A stretch of DNA of 64,000 bases, from contig DATMAG010000086.1 of the NCBI GenBank assembly GCA_035560235.1, forward strand, positions 21,738 to 85,737. Reading direction: 5' to 3'. Position numbers and translations under genes: made by a program. Origin of the DNA: DASRDU01 sp035560235 (GTDB lineage Bacteria; Acidobacteriota; Blastocatellia; RBC074). The notes below the pieces were generated by a model. The model was not told where the DNA came from. It was given only the letters and a program-made list of their open reading frames with translations, and ran no database searches. Below, in pieces: positions 8,291 to 16,121 of this stretch; within the stretch, counting starts at the first letter, position 1; each line of letters starts with the position of its first letter.

Positions 8291-9028
8291 ATGGTTTTGC
8301 AGGATCACTTTCATCCGCCGCTGAGTGTCTGGCGTCACTGGCACGCCTTTCACAACGGCTGGGCATACAACATTGCGGAAGAACTGAATCAGCAGCTTCC
8401 GCAGTACTGGTTTGCCGAGCCGAATGTGCAGTTCGGAATCGAAATTGACGTTGCGACCTTCGAGTCTCAGTCAGCAGATGCGTCTGCCAAACTCCAGGCA
8501 CTGACAGGCAGCCGTTACACTCCGCCTGCGCCGAATCACACGATGGCCTTTGATCCGACGCTCGAAACAGTTGAGATCAGCATTTACAACAGCACTGCCG
8601 GGCCGGTGCTGGTCGGGGCTATTGAACTGGTCAGCCCGGCCAACAAGGATCGCAGTTCGCATCGTGAAGCCTTTCTGGCCAAATGCGAAACCTGCCTGCG
8701 GGAAGGCATTGGCCTGGTGATCGTGGATGTAGTCACGGACAGGCTCGTCAATCTGCACAATGCGCTGATGGAACAGTGGCAGGAAGATTTTCGCCTGAGC
8801 GCTGATCTGTATGCGGTCGCATACCGGCTGGTTGAGGCCGGAGGCCAGCCTCAGTTGCAGATCTGGACGGAAGAACTGGCCATTGGTCGCCCGCTGCCCA
8901 CCCTGCCACTCTGGTTACGCGGAGAGATCTGCCTGCCGGTCAATCTGCATTCCGCTTATGAAAAAACCTGCGTGGCGCAGAAGATCAGACCTGAAGACTT
9001 CCAGCCGCCAATGCAACTGGCAGGTTGA
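8291..9028 (+). CDS. DUF4058 family protein
   Basis: About 245 residues. The family signature is plain: HFHPPLSVWRHWHAFHNGWA near the start, then LPQYWFAEPNVQFGIEIDVATFE, later VGAIELVSPANKDRSSHREAF and a C-terminal IWTEELAIGRPLPTLPLWLRG. The start is placed at 8291 because AGGAG precedes it; the frame is open 8 codons upstream. The function of DUF4058 is unknown; the ELVSPANK stretch resembles nuclease-like folds such as Uma2. It follows hpnJ by 38 bp and is closed by a strong terminator. Confidence 0.8.
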   Translation: MVLQDHFHPPLSVWRHWHAFHNGWAYNIAEELNQQLPQYWFAEPNVQFGIEIDVATFESQSADASAKLQALTGSRYTPPAPNHTMAFDPTLETVEISIYNSTAGPVLVGAIELVSPANKDRSSHREAFLAKCETCLREGIGLVIVDVVTDRLVNLHNALMEQWQEDFRLSADLYAVAYRLVEAGGQPQLQIWTEELAIGRPLPTLPLWLRGEICLPVNLHSAYEKTCVAQKIRPEDFQPPMQLAG

Positions 9029-9060
9029 AGTGCGAAAGCCGCTTTACTGCCGTGTGACTG

Positions 9061-9096
9061 AAGCAGGAAAGTTCTCTTTCCTGCTTTTGTCTTTCT
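9061..9096 (+). terminator. Rho-independent terminator after the DUF4058 gene
   Basis: A perfect 11-bp stem, AAGCAGGAAAG (9061-9071) with CTTTCCTGCTT (9076-9086), has a 4-base loop and is followed by TTGTCTTTCT. It separates hpnJ/DUF4058 from the phosphatase genes, so the downstream hpn genes need another promoter. Confidence 0.85.
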
Positions 9097-9173
9097 GCGG
9101 GCATCTTCGGTAAACTCTGAACCCGCTGTCGCGCGCCATCGTTAATGGCGCTGATGACTTCTCTCCGACACGC

Positions 9174-11663
9174 ATGAAACCTGGACACCTGAAACTTTCC
9201 GGCGCGGTCTGGTCTGCGCTGCTCGTGCTTGCGCCGCTGGCGCTCGCGGCAGGCGTCTGGCTGATTCTCAGAAATGATCCGAATGTCAGGCTCGGCCTGC
9301 TTCAGGGCCGTCAGGAGGCTTTCGCCATTGCCCGGCAGACGGCGGCATCAAAGGGCATTGAAGCGTCCGGCTGGGACAGTTATCTGGCGACTGACAATGA
9401 CAACAGCCGGTATTTTTATTACCGGCTGCGACAGGGCCGCGAAGCCGACGAGGCGCAGCAACTCGCTCCAGTGCTGACGATCAGCGTAATGCTGGTTGCG
9501 CCGGATCGCCGGGAGCGGTTTGAAGTCAGAATGTCACCGTCAGGCCGCGTAATCGGGTACACGCACACGCTGCCGAACAATCAGACCTTCACTGATCCGG
9601 GTGAAGCCGTCACCAGAAAAATCGCTGAAGCGGCGCTGCGCGCGCGACCCGAAGCAGTTGCAATTCCGGCTGCCGCCGCGCCTGAAATGCAGGAACTCGC
9701 AGTGCCCGGCGGCGTGATGCGGCGGTATGCGTGGAACTGGCCTGCGGCAGCGCTGCCCGAACTGGAACGCAGAATCGTCATTCTGGTCAGAGGCAGCGAA
9801 GTTGTCAGCGAAGAGATTCAGGCCGGGATCGAAAAAAAGTTTGCGGAAGCGAACCTGCAAAGCAGCTTTGCCGGACTGATTATTTTCGGCACGGTCTATG
9901 CCCTGAGTGTGCTGGTGATGCTGGCCTTCGGCGTTTACCGTTTTGCCGAACGCGCGCGGCAGAAGGAAGTTTCATATGGCCGCGTGCTGCTGCTGGCCGT
10001 GTTGTCGGCGGGCGTGTTCATTCTGTTCATGCTGCAGACTGATGTCGCGGTTTACCGCATCGTCGCGCAAAGCCCGCAGGCCAGTCCGCTCGTCTCGATT
10101 TTTATGGCGAGTCTGATGTACCTGGTTGCCGGGCTGATGGTCGGGATGGCTTACGGCAGCGGCGAAGGCGACATTCGGGAAGCCTATCCGGGCAAGCTGA
10201 CTTCGCTCGATGCGCTGCTGACGGGTCGGATCTTTTCGCGCAATGTGGCGCGGGCGGTGATTTTCAGCGTCGCCATCGGCTGCTGGGGCGTGCTGCTCGT
10301 GCAACTGGCGATGCTGCCCTGGGCTGGCAATCCGCGCGCCGGGTGGCAGATTGTGCAGGCCGATGCGATGTTTGCGCGGCTGCCCTGGGCAACTCATTTG
10401 TATGGCTGGATGAGTTACAGCATTCTGCCGGGTGTGACAGGACTGCTGCTGCCGCTGCCATTTCTGCACCGGCGATTGCGTAATCAGAAGGTCATTATCG
10501 CGCTCGTCTTTCTGCTGGCGCTCGGCAGCGTCAGTGTTTTCAGCACGCAGGTGCGCCCCTGGCTGGCAGTCTTTCTGACGGCGGCGGTGCTGGCCGCAAC
10601 GCTGCTCGTCGGTTTCTTCAAATGCGATTTGCAGACGGCCTTCATCAGCGTCGGCATTCCATCGCTGATTACAGTGCTGGTGCAGATGATCGCTCAGCCG
10701 TCATCGTCCATTCGCCTGGCCGGACTGATTTCCACCGCCATTGCGCTCGGTTTTATTGCGCTCGAACTGATCTTCTTTTTCAGGGGACGGCTCTACACCG
10801 AAGCTCAGGTGCGTCCGCTCTATGCGAGCAATCTGGCCGAGCGGCTGGCAATGCAGGCCGAAGTTTCAGCGGCGCGTGAGGCGCAGATCAGGCTGCTGCC
10901 GCAGAGGCTGCCCCGCATGCCGCAGCTTGCGCTTGCGGCGGCGTGTCAGCCCGCGCACGAAGTCGGCGGCGATTTTTATGACTTCTTTCAGCTCGACGAA
11001 AACCGGCTTGGCGTGTTCATCGCTGAAGGCGGCGGGCAGGGCCTGGCTTCGGCGCTCTCAATCGCGTTTGCCAAAGGCTGGCTGATGCCGCGACTCAAAA
11101 GCGAAACACGCGGCGACGATGCCCCGGCAGAGATCGTGCGCGGGCTGCAGGCGCGCTTGTCGGCGATGATCGAAAGCGAAACAGGTTTCGGTTTCGCCTA
11201 TGCCGTCATTGACACTTCGGATGGTTCGCTGCGTTATGCGCGGACGGGAAGCTGGCCGCGCCTGCTGATCATCCGTCAGGGAAAGAGTGAGGCTGCACGG
11301 CAGCCGAAGGAACACGAGATCAGATTCAGCGCTGACCGCTCCGGCGAAAAAAGTTTCAGCGTGACCGAAGGCACAGCCTTTCTTGCGCCCGGCGACACGC
11401 TGGCGCTCTTTACCAACGGAATTGCCGAAAGCTGGGCTGACAACAAACAGACAGCCGACAGTGCGCTGGTCAGAGCTCTGAGTTCAGATGCGGCTGAGTC
11501 TCAGGATGAACTGTGCCGGGCGCTCGACAGGACAATGAGCGAAAGCCTCAGGCACGCTCATCAGAAAGGCGTGCAGGACGATCTGACCGCCGTCATCATC
11601 CGGCTGGAGAGTCTGAGTGAAGACCCGGCAATGACTTCATCCGCGCGGGAGGAACCTGCCTGA
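9174..11663 (+). CDS. Membrane-bound SpoIIE-type (PP2C) phosphatase with degenerate metal ligands
   Basis: 829 residues. It has an N-terminal membrane helix (about 9-30), an extracytoplasmic region to about 220, and a multi-span membrane block of about 230-545. A C-terminal SpoIIE/RsbU-like domain spans about 570-815, recognised by ACQPAHEVGGDFYDFFQL. The metal-binding positions are altered compared with active relatives. The usual VADVSGKG is replaced by FIAEGGGQG and the usual YSDGITEA by FTNGIAES, while GGDFYD and VQDDLT keep their acids. This suggests weak or no phosphatase activity. The stop overlaps the next gene's ATG (TGATG), a close paralog, so the two are probably co-translated partners. 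Confidence 0.8.
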   Translation: MKPGHLKLSGAVWSALLVLAPLALAAGVWLILRNDPNVRLGLLQGRQEAFAIARQTAASKGIEASGWDSYLATDNDNSRYFYYRLRQGREADEAQQLAPVLTISVMLVAPDRRERFEVRMSPSGRVIGYTHTLPNNQTFTDPGEAVTRKIAEAALRARPEAVAIPAAAAPEMQELAVPGGVMRRYAWNWPAAALPELERRIVILVRGSEVVSEEIQAGIEKKFAEANLQSSFAGLIIFGTVYALSVLVMLAFGVYRFAERARQKEVSYGRVLLLAVLSAGVFILFMLQTDVAVYRIVAQSPQASPLVSIFMASLMYLVAGLMVGMAYGSGEGDIREAYPGKLTSLDALLTGRIFSRNVARAVIFSVAIGCWGVLLVQLAMLPWAGNPRAGWQIVQADAMFARLPWATHLYGWMSYSILPGVTGLLLPLPFLHRRLRNQKVIIALVFLLALGSVSVFSTQVRPWLAVFLTAAVLAATLLVGFFKCDLQTAFISVGIPSLITVLVQMIAQPSSSIRLAGLISTAIALGFIALELIFFFRGRLYTEAQVRPLYASNLAERLAMQAEVSAAREAQIRLLPQRLPRMPQLALAAACQPAHEVGGDFYDFFQLDENRLGVFIAEGGGQGLASALSIAFAKGWLMPRLKSETRGDDAPAEIVRGLQARLSAMIESETGFGFAYAVIDTSDGSLRYARTGSWPRLLIIRQGKSEAARQPKEHEIRFSADRSGEKSFSVTEGTAFLAPGDTLALFTNGIAESWADNKQTADSALVRALSSDAAESQDELCRALDRTMSESLRHAHQKGVQDDLTAVIIRLESLSEDPAMTSSAREEPA

Positions 11664-14146
11664 TGCGACGGTTACTGATTCCGCTGCTGCTGGCTGTTGC
11701 TGGATACGGCGCATTCGCGCTGCTTTTTTCGCGCCTCGATCCGGCAGCCAGGTGGCAGCAGACAATTGATCGGCAGCAGGCGATTGCCAGAGCGAATGAG
11801 ATCGCGGCCCGTTACGGGCTTGAGACGCGCGGGTGGGATGTGGTCGTCACGACCGGGCGCAACCGCGAGGCAGAACGTTACCTGCTGGCTCATCCGCAAA
11901 GCGAAATCGCGCCGCTGCTTTCGCCGCTCGTGACGACCGTGACGATGGGCACGATGCACGGTGAACGCAGCTTTCGCGTCAGCCTTGCCGCAGACGGCCA
12001 CCTGCTCAGCCTGATTCGCCGCGAGCCTGAAAAAACAGGTCAGGCGCCAACCGGCCCGCCGACAGCGGCTGAAATCGAAGCCGCTCTGAAAGATCTCACC
12101 GGCAGCTTCAGCCCGCGCTTCACTCAGATCAAAGCAAACAGTCAGGGGCAGGGCAGCCGCAAATCGCCTGAGAGATTCGGCGCCTTCGTGGTCGGCAGCG
12201 ACAGGGACAAGTCTGAAAAGGGTGATCGCAGGTTCACGCAGGAGTTCATCAGCAGCGGGCAGGATCAGGTGAAGTTCACCACTGAAGCTGTCGTGGCGGG
12301 CAGCATCATCAAAGAGCTGCGACTGGCGGCCACGCTGCCTGCGCGTTTTCTGGATGAAGTCGCCTTCGACCGCAGCACGAGTGTCGTTGTCATTGGCGGG
12401 CTGACAGTGGCGCTCGTCGTGCTGCTGACGCTCGGCGGGCTGGTGCTTTACTTCTTCGGGCTGGCGCGACGTGAGGTTGACTGGCGCAACGCGCTGGCCT
12501 TTCTGGTCACGATCACGCTGCTGATGATTACGGCCAATTACCTGGGCGGCGCAACCGAATCGCTGCGCGCTGAACTGACGATGGGTGAAACGCCCGGCTT
12601 TTTCATGCGCGTGGCGTTGCCGCTGCTGATTTCATTTCTGCTGCTGCTGCAGTTTCTGATTCCGCTGCTGGTGTGCTGGGGCGGCGCGCTGGCGCTTTAT
12701 GCGCGCACGCGGCAGGGCCGACCGGCGGGGCTGGCAGCGATGCTGCGCGGCAGGCTGTGGTCACGGGCGACGGGAACTTATCTGGCGGCGGGAATGCTGC
12801 TCGGCGGCATCATCGCGGCGCTCCCCTTTCTGATTGCGGGCAGTCGAATCTTTCCGGGCAGCGCGGTTGACGCTGAAAACATTCATCGCATCTTTGCGTC
12901 CAAAGCTCCGGCGCTGGCGGCGCTGACCTCACCGGCAGCGACGAACACGAGCGGAACTTTTCTGCTTTTTCTGGTCTTCGGTTTTCTGGTTCCGCTGCTC
13001 GGCAGTTATCTGACGAAGCCTCTGCTCGCGCGTCTTTTGTCTGTCGTTGTCGGCGCGCTGCTGCTGGCTTCAGTCTTTCCGCTCGGACGGACTTCGCTGG
13101 CTTCGGCGCTCGCGGGCGGCCTGCTGCTGATGGTGACTGGTGAACAGATCTGGCGGCGCTTCGATCTGCTCACGGTCGTGATGGCGAGCGTGTCGGCTGA
13201 GGTTGCGCTGCGAATTGCGGCGCTGCTGGCGCAGCCTTCCGCGGCGCTGCGCTTAGCGGGCGTGACGGCACTGACAGCGATGGGCCTGCTGTTCGCGTTT
13301 GCGCTCGTGGCCGCGTGGAAAGGACGCGCGACCGCTCCCGAAGCGGATGCGGCGCTGCTGCGCGCCGGAACGCTGATCGAAGACCGCGCCGAACGCGAAC
13401 GCCTGAAGGCTGAATTCAACGTGGCGCAGCGGGCGCAGCAGCAGATGCTGCCAGCAGTCACGCCTGACCTGCCCGGCTTTCACATCGCAGCCATCTGCCG
13501 CCCGTCGAGGGAAGTCGGCGGCGATCTCTATGATTTCATCCCGCTGCCTGACGGCAAACTCGGCATCGTCGTTGCGGACGTCTCAGGCAAGGGCGTTCCG
13601 GCTTCGCTGTATATGACCCTGACCAAAGGGCTGATGCTTTCAGTGGCCGAAGAACAGAGCGATCCGGGCGCGGTGCTGCGCGAGGTCAACAAACATCTGT
13701 ATGAAGCCTGCCAGCGCAAAATGTTCGTCACGCTTTTTTACGGTGTGCTGGATCCGCGCACGCGCACGCTGACCTGTTCGCGCGCAGGCCATAATCCGCC
13801 GATCTGGCGGCGCACCAGTGAACAGACCACGCTGATGCTCAAACCGCCCGGCCCCGGCCTCGGTCTGGTTTCAGGCCAATCATTTGATCGCGTGCTGAAG
13901 GTCGAACAGATCAGCCTCTCGCCGCACGACACGCTGTTTCTTTACTCCGACGGCATCACCGAAGCGATGAATGAGCATCAGGAAGAGTACGGCGAAGCGC
14001 GGCTGATGGCGGTCGCTGAACGCGCTGACTGGCTTGACGCAGAGATGGCGCTCAATGCCGTGCTCGGTGATGTCAGCGCCTTTCTGGCCGGAACGCCGCC
14101 GCAGGACGATCAGACGCTGGTCGTCGTGCGCGTGGCCGGTAACTGA
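11663..14146 (+). CDS. Membrane-bound SpoIIE-type (PP2C) serine phosphatase
   Basis: 827 residues with the same architecture as the gene before it: N-terminal helix, extracytoplasmic part to about 230, a multi-span block of about 240-555, and a C-terminal SpoIIE domain of about 585-825. The catalytic signature is intact here: REVGGDLYDFIPL, VVADVSGKGVPASLYM, LFLYSDGITEAMNEHQEEYG and PPQDDQTLVVVRV. Such proteins typically dephosphorylate anti-sigma-factor antagonists in partner-switching. No anti-sigma or antagonist gene is seen nearby, so the substrate is unknown. It follows the degenerate paralog with a 1-base overlap. Confidence 0.88.
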   Translation: MRRLLIPLLLAVAGYGAFALLFSRLDPAARWQQTIDRQQAIARANEIAARYGLETRGWDVVVTTGRNREAERYLLAHPQSEIAPLLSPLVTTVTMGTMHGERSFRVSLAADGHLLSLIRREPEKTGQAPTGPPTAAEIEAALKDLTGSFSPRFTQIKANSQGQGSRKSPERFGAFVVGSDRDKSEKGDRRFTQEFISSGQDQVKFTTEAVVAGSIIKELRLAATLPARFLDEVAFDRSTSVVVIGGLTVALVVLLTLGGLVLYFFGLARREVDWRNALAFLVTITLLMITANYLGGATESLRAELTMGETPGFFMRVALPLLISFLLLLQFLIPLLVCWGGALALYARTRQGRPAGLAAMLRGRLWSRATGTYLAAGMLLGGIIAALPFLIAGSRIFPGSAVDAENIHRIFASKAPALAALTSPAATNTSGTFLLFLVFGFLVPLLGSYLTKPLLARLLSVVVGALLLASVFPLGRTSLASALAGGLLLMVTGEQIWRRFDLLTVVMASVSAEVALRIAALLAQPSAALRLAGVTALTAMGLLFAFALVAAWKGRATAPEADAALLRAGTLIEDRAERERLKAEFNVAQRAQQQMLPAVTPDLPGFHIAAICRPSREVGGDLYDFIPLPDGKLGIVVADVSGKGVPASLYMTLTKGLMLSVAEEQSDPGAVLREVNKHLYEACQRKMFVTLFYGVLDPRTRTLTCSRAGHNPPIWRRTSEQTTLMLKPPGPGLGLVSGQSFDRVLKVEQISLSPHDTLFLYSDGITEAMNEHQEEYGEARLMAVAERADWLDAEMALNAVLGDVSAFLAGTPPQDDQTLVVVRVAGN

Positions 14147-14214
14147 AACCTGCGCCCTGAAACCGGCGTACTTTTTTTCAGAACAATCCGCCAGTCCCGG
14201 CCAGGGAGGTTGCG

Positions 14215-14697
14215 ATGCATTGTCCAGCTTGCGGAAAACCGGCAAAGGATCAGCAGAAATTCTGTCGCTCGTGCGGCTTCGGTCTGGAGCCGGTCGCGCA
14301 ACTGCTCAGCGAACAGCTTCCGATCAGCGCGGAACTGACCGAAGATGAACGCCGCACGGAAAAGCTGGTGGGCTGGGGCATCAATGCGCTGCTCGGCATT
14401 CTGATCATCGGCGCGGCGAAGGCGATCATTTACTGGGTGATGATTGTCAAAGGGCAGTTCTGGCCCGGCATCTTTCTGCTCGGACTGCTGGCGTGGCTGG
14501 CGCTTTATATGTTTCTGATCGGCAAGTGGACAGAGTTGCAGAAATCATCCCGGCGGCGGTCAGCCCCGATGCTGCCATCAGCCGAAGACACGGCAAAGCT
14601 GCCTGCCGCGCCTGAACCTGTGCCGGCTGTGACCGAACGCACGACTGACCTGCTTGAAATTCGCCCGGTCAGGCGCAGCGATGAACTCGGCGCCTGA
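14215..14697 (+). CDS. Zinc-ribbon membrane protein
   Basis: 160 residues. An N-terminal zinc ribbon (CPACGK ... FCRSCGF, residues 3-22) is followed by a linker and two membrane spans (about 58-80 and 84-104: WPGIFLLGLLAWLALYMFLIG), then a Pro/Ala-rich cytoplasmic tail. AGGGAGG lies just before the ATG. It stands 68 bp after the phosphatase and 32 bp before hpnK. No specific function is recognised. Confidence 0.65.
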   Translation: MHCPACGKPAKDQQKFCRSCGFGLEPVAQLLSEQLPISAELTEDERRTEKLVGWGINALLGILIIGAAKAIIYWVMIVKGQFWPGIFLLGLLAWLALYMFLIGKWTELQKSSRRRSAPMLPSAEDTAKLPAAPEPVPAVTERTTDLLEIRPVRRSDELGA

Positions 14698-14729
14698 GCA
14701 GACAACACGAAGGAAGTTCAACCAGAGAA

Positions 14730-15620
14730 ATGACTGAGGCTGCCATTCCGACGCGCCATTCCCGGCCATCTCCACTCATCATCAACGGCGACGATTTCGG
14801 CTATTCCTCCGCCGTCAATCACGCCATCATTCAGGCGCACCGCGAAGGCGTGCTGACGAGCGCGAGCCTGATGGTCAATGAATGCGCGGCAGATGAAGCC
14901 GTGCGCATGGCAGGAGAGAATCCCAACCTCGCAGTCGGGCTTCATCTGGTACTGGTGCTCGGTCGGGCTGCGCTCCCGCACGCTGAACTGCCGCACATCA
15001 CCGACGCGCAGGGCCGCTTCACGAGCAGTTCATTTGAGGCCGGAATCAAATATTATTTCAGCCCGGCAGCGCGGCGCGAACTGCGGCGCGAGATGCGGGC
15101 GCAGTTTGATAAATTTGTCGCAACGGGACTTCCATTTTCGCACGTTGACGGCCACACGCACCTGCACCAGCATCCGGTCATCTTTGCTGAACTGATCCGG
15201 TTATGCGAAGAATACGGCGTCAGAAGAGTCAGAGTTGTGAAAGGCGAGATGCGCCTGAGCCTGAGCCTTGACCGGAAAAACCTGCCGCTCAAACTGGTCT
15301 GGGGAACGGTCTTCAACCTGCTGGGACGATGGTGCGAGCGTCGTGTGCGCGGGCGCGGCTTTGTGCATCCGCAGAAAGTTTACGGCCTGCTGCAAAGCGG
15401 CGATCTGAATGAAAATTACCTGCTTGGTCTGCTGGCTGCCATGGAAAATACCAGCAGCGAAATCTATGCTCATCCGCTCGCTTTCAATGCTGATGAAGCA
15501 GCGAGGCGCGAAAACCCCGGCGGCGTGCGCGAGCTTGAAGCGCTCCTGAGCAAACGGGTGCGCGCAGCGATTGACGCTGCCGGATTTGAACTTTCAACCT
15601 ATCAGCATCTGGCGAAGTGA
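14730..15620 (+). CDS. hpnK: Hopanoid biosynthesis deacetylase HpnK (YdjC-like)
   Basis: 296 residues of the YdjC/ChbG carbohydrate deacetylase family. The metal-binding acids and histidines are visible in LIINGDDFGYSSAVNHAI and FSHVDGHTHLHQHPVIF. In the HpnK subgroup the enzyme removes the acetyl group from N-acetylglucosaminyl bacteriohopanetetrol to give the free amine. The neighbouring hpnI and the upstream hpnJ support this specific role over general chito-oligosaccharide deacetylation. Start at 14730, where MTEAAIPTRHSRPSPLIIN leads straight into the fold. Confidence 0.88.
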   Translation: MTEAAIPTRHSRPSPLIINGDDFGYSSAVNHAIIQAHREGVLTSASLMVNECAADEAVRMAGENPNLAVGLHLVLVLGRAALPHAELPHITDAQGRFTSSSFEAGIKYYFSPAARRELRREMRAQFDKFVATGLPFSHVDGHTHLHQHPVIFAELIRLCEEYGVRRVRVVKGEMRLSLSLDRKNLPLKLVWGTVFNLLGRWCERRVRGRGFVHPQKVYGLLQSGDLNENYLLGLLAAMENTSSEIYAHPLAFNADEAARRENPGGVRELEALLSKRVRAAIDAAGFELSTYQHLAK

Positions 15621-15707
15621 ACGCGACTGTCACCTGTCATCTGTTTTTGATCTGATCGCCGTTTCAGCAGATCAGCCGACAGGAATGCAGTCACTCGAAA
15701 CTGTTTT

Positions 15708-16121
15708 ATGAAAACCCTGATCGTCATTTTTATTGCCATCATCTGTCAGTGCCTGGGCGATGTCTGTCTGACCAGAGGCATGAAATCAATCGGCGAAGTC
15801 AGCACGCTCGATCCGGCGCAGTTGTTTGCCACAGGCGTGCAGATTTTTTCGACGCCGATGATCTGGCTCGGCATCGGCATCCTGCTCGTCTTCTTTCTGC
15901 TCAATCTGGCGGCGCTGTCCTGGGCCGATCTGACTTACGTTGTGCCGCTGTCGGCGTTCGGTTATGTGGTCAACGCGGCGATGTCGAAATATCTGCTCGG
16001 CGAACAGGTGACAGTGGCGCGGTGGATTGGCACCACGATTATCTGCGTTGGCGTGATGATCGTTTCGCGCACTGAACAGCGCACGACTGAAAAACAGGCG
16101 GCAGAGGTGAAGGCGGCATGA
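15708..16121 (+). CDS. SMR/EamA-like four-helix membrane protein next to HpnI
   Basis: 137 residues with four membrane spans of the small multidrug resistance/ArnE-like type (MKTLIVIFIAIICQCLGDV; LGIGILLVFFLLNLAALSWA; ADLTYVVPLSAFGYVVNA; TTIICVGVMIV). It overlaps the start of the hpnI fusion by 4 bases (ATGA). That protein starts with a homologous four-helix unit, so the two halves could form a heterodimer like ArnE/ArnF. A role in moving a hopanoid or hopanoid-sugar intermediate is inference. Confidence 0.75.
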   Translation: MKTLIVIFIAIICQCLGDVCLTRGMKSIGEVSTLDPAQLFATGVQIFSTPMIWLGIGILLVFFLLNLAALSWADLTYVVPLSAFGYVVNAAMSKYLLGEQVTVARWIGTTIICVGVMIVSRTEQRTTEKQAAEVKAA

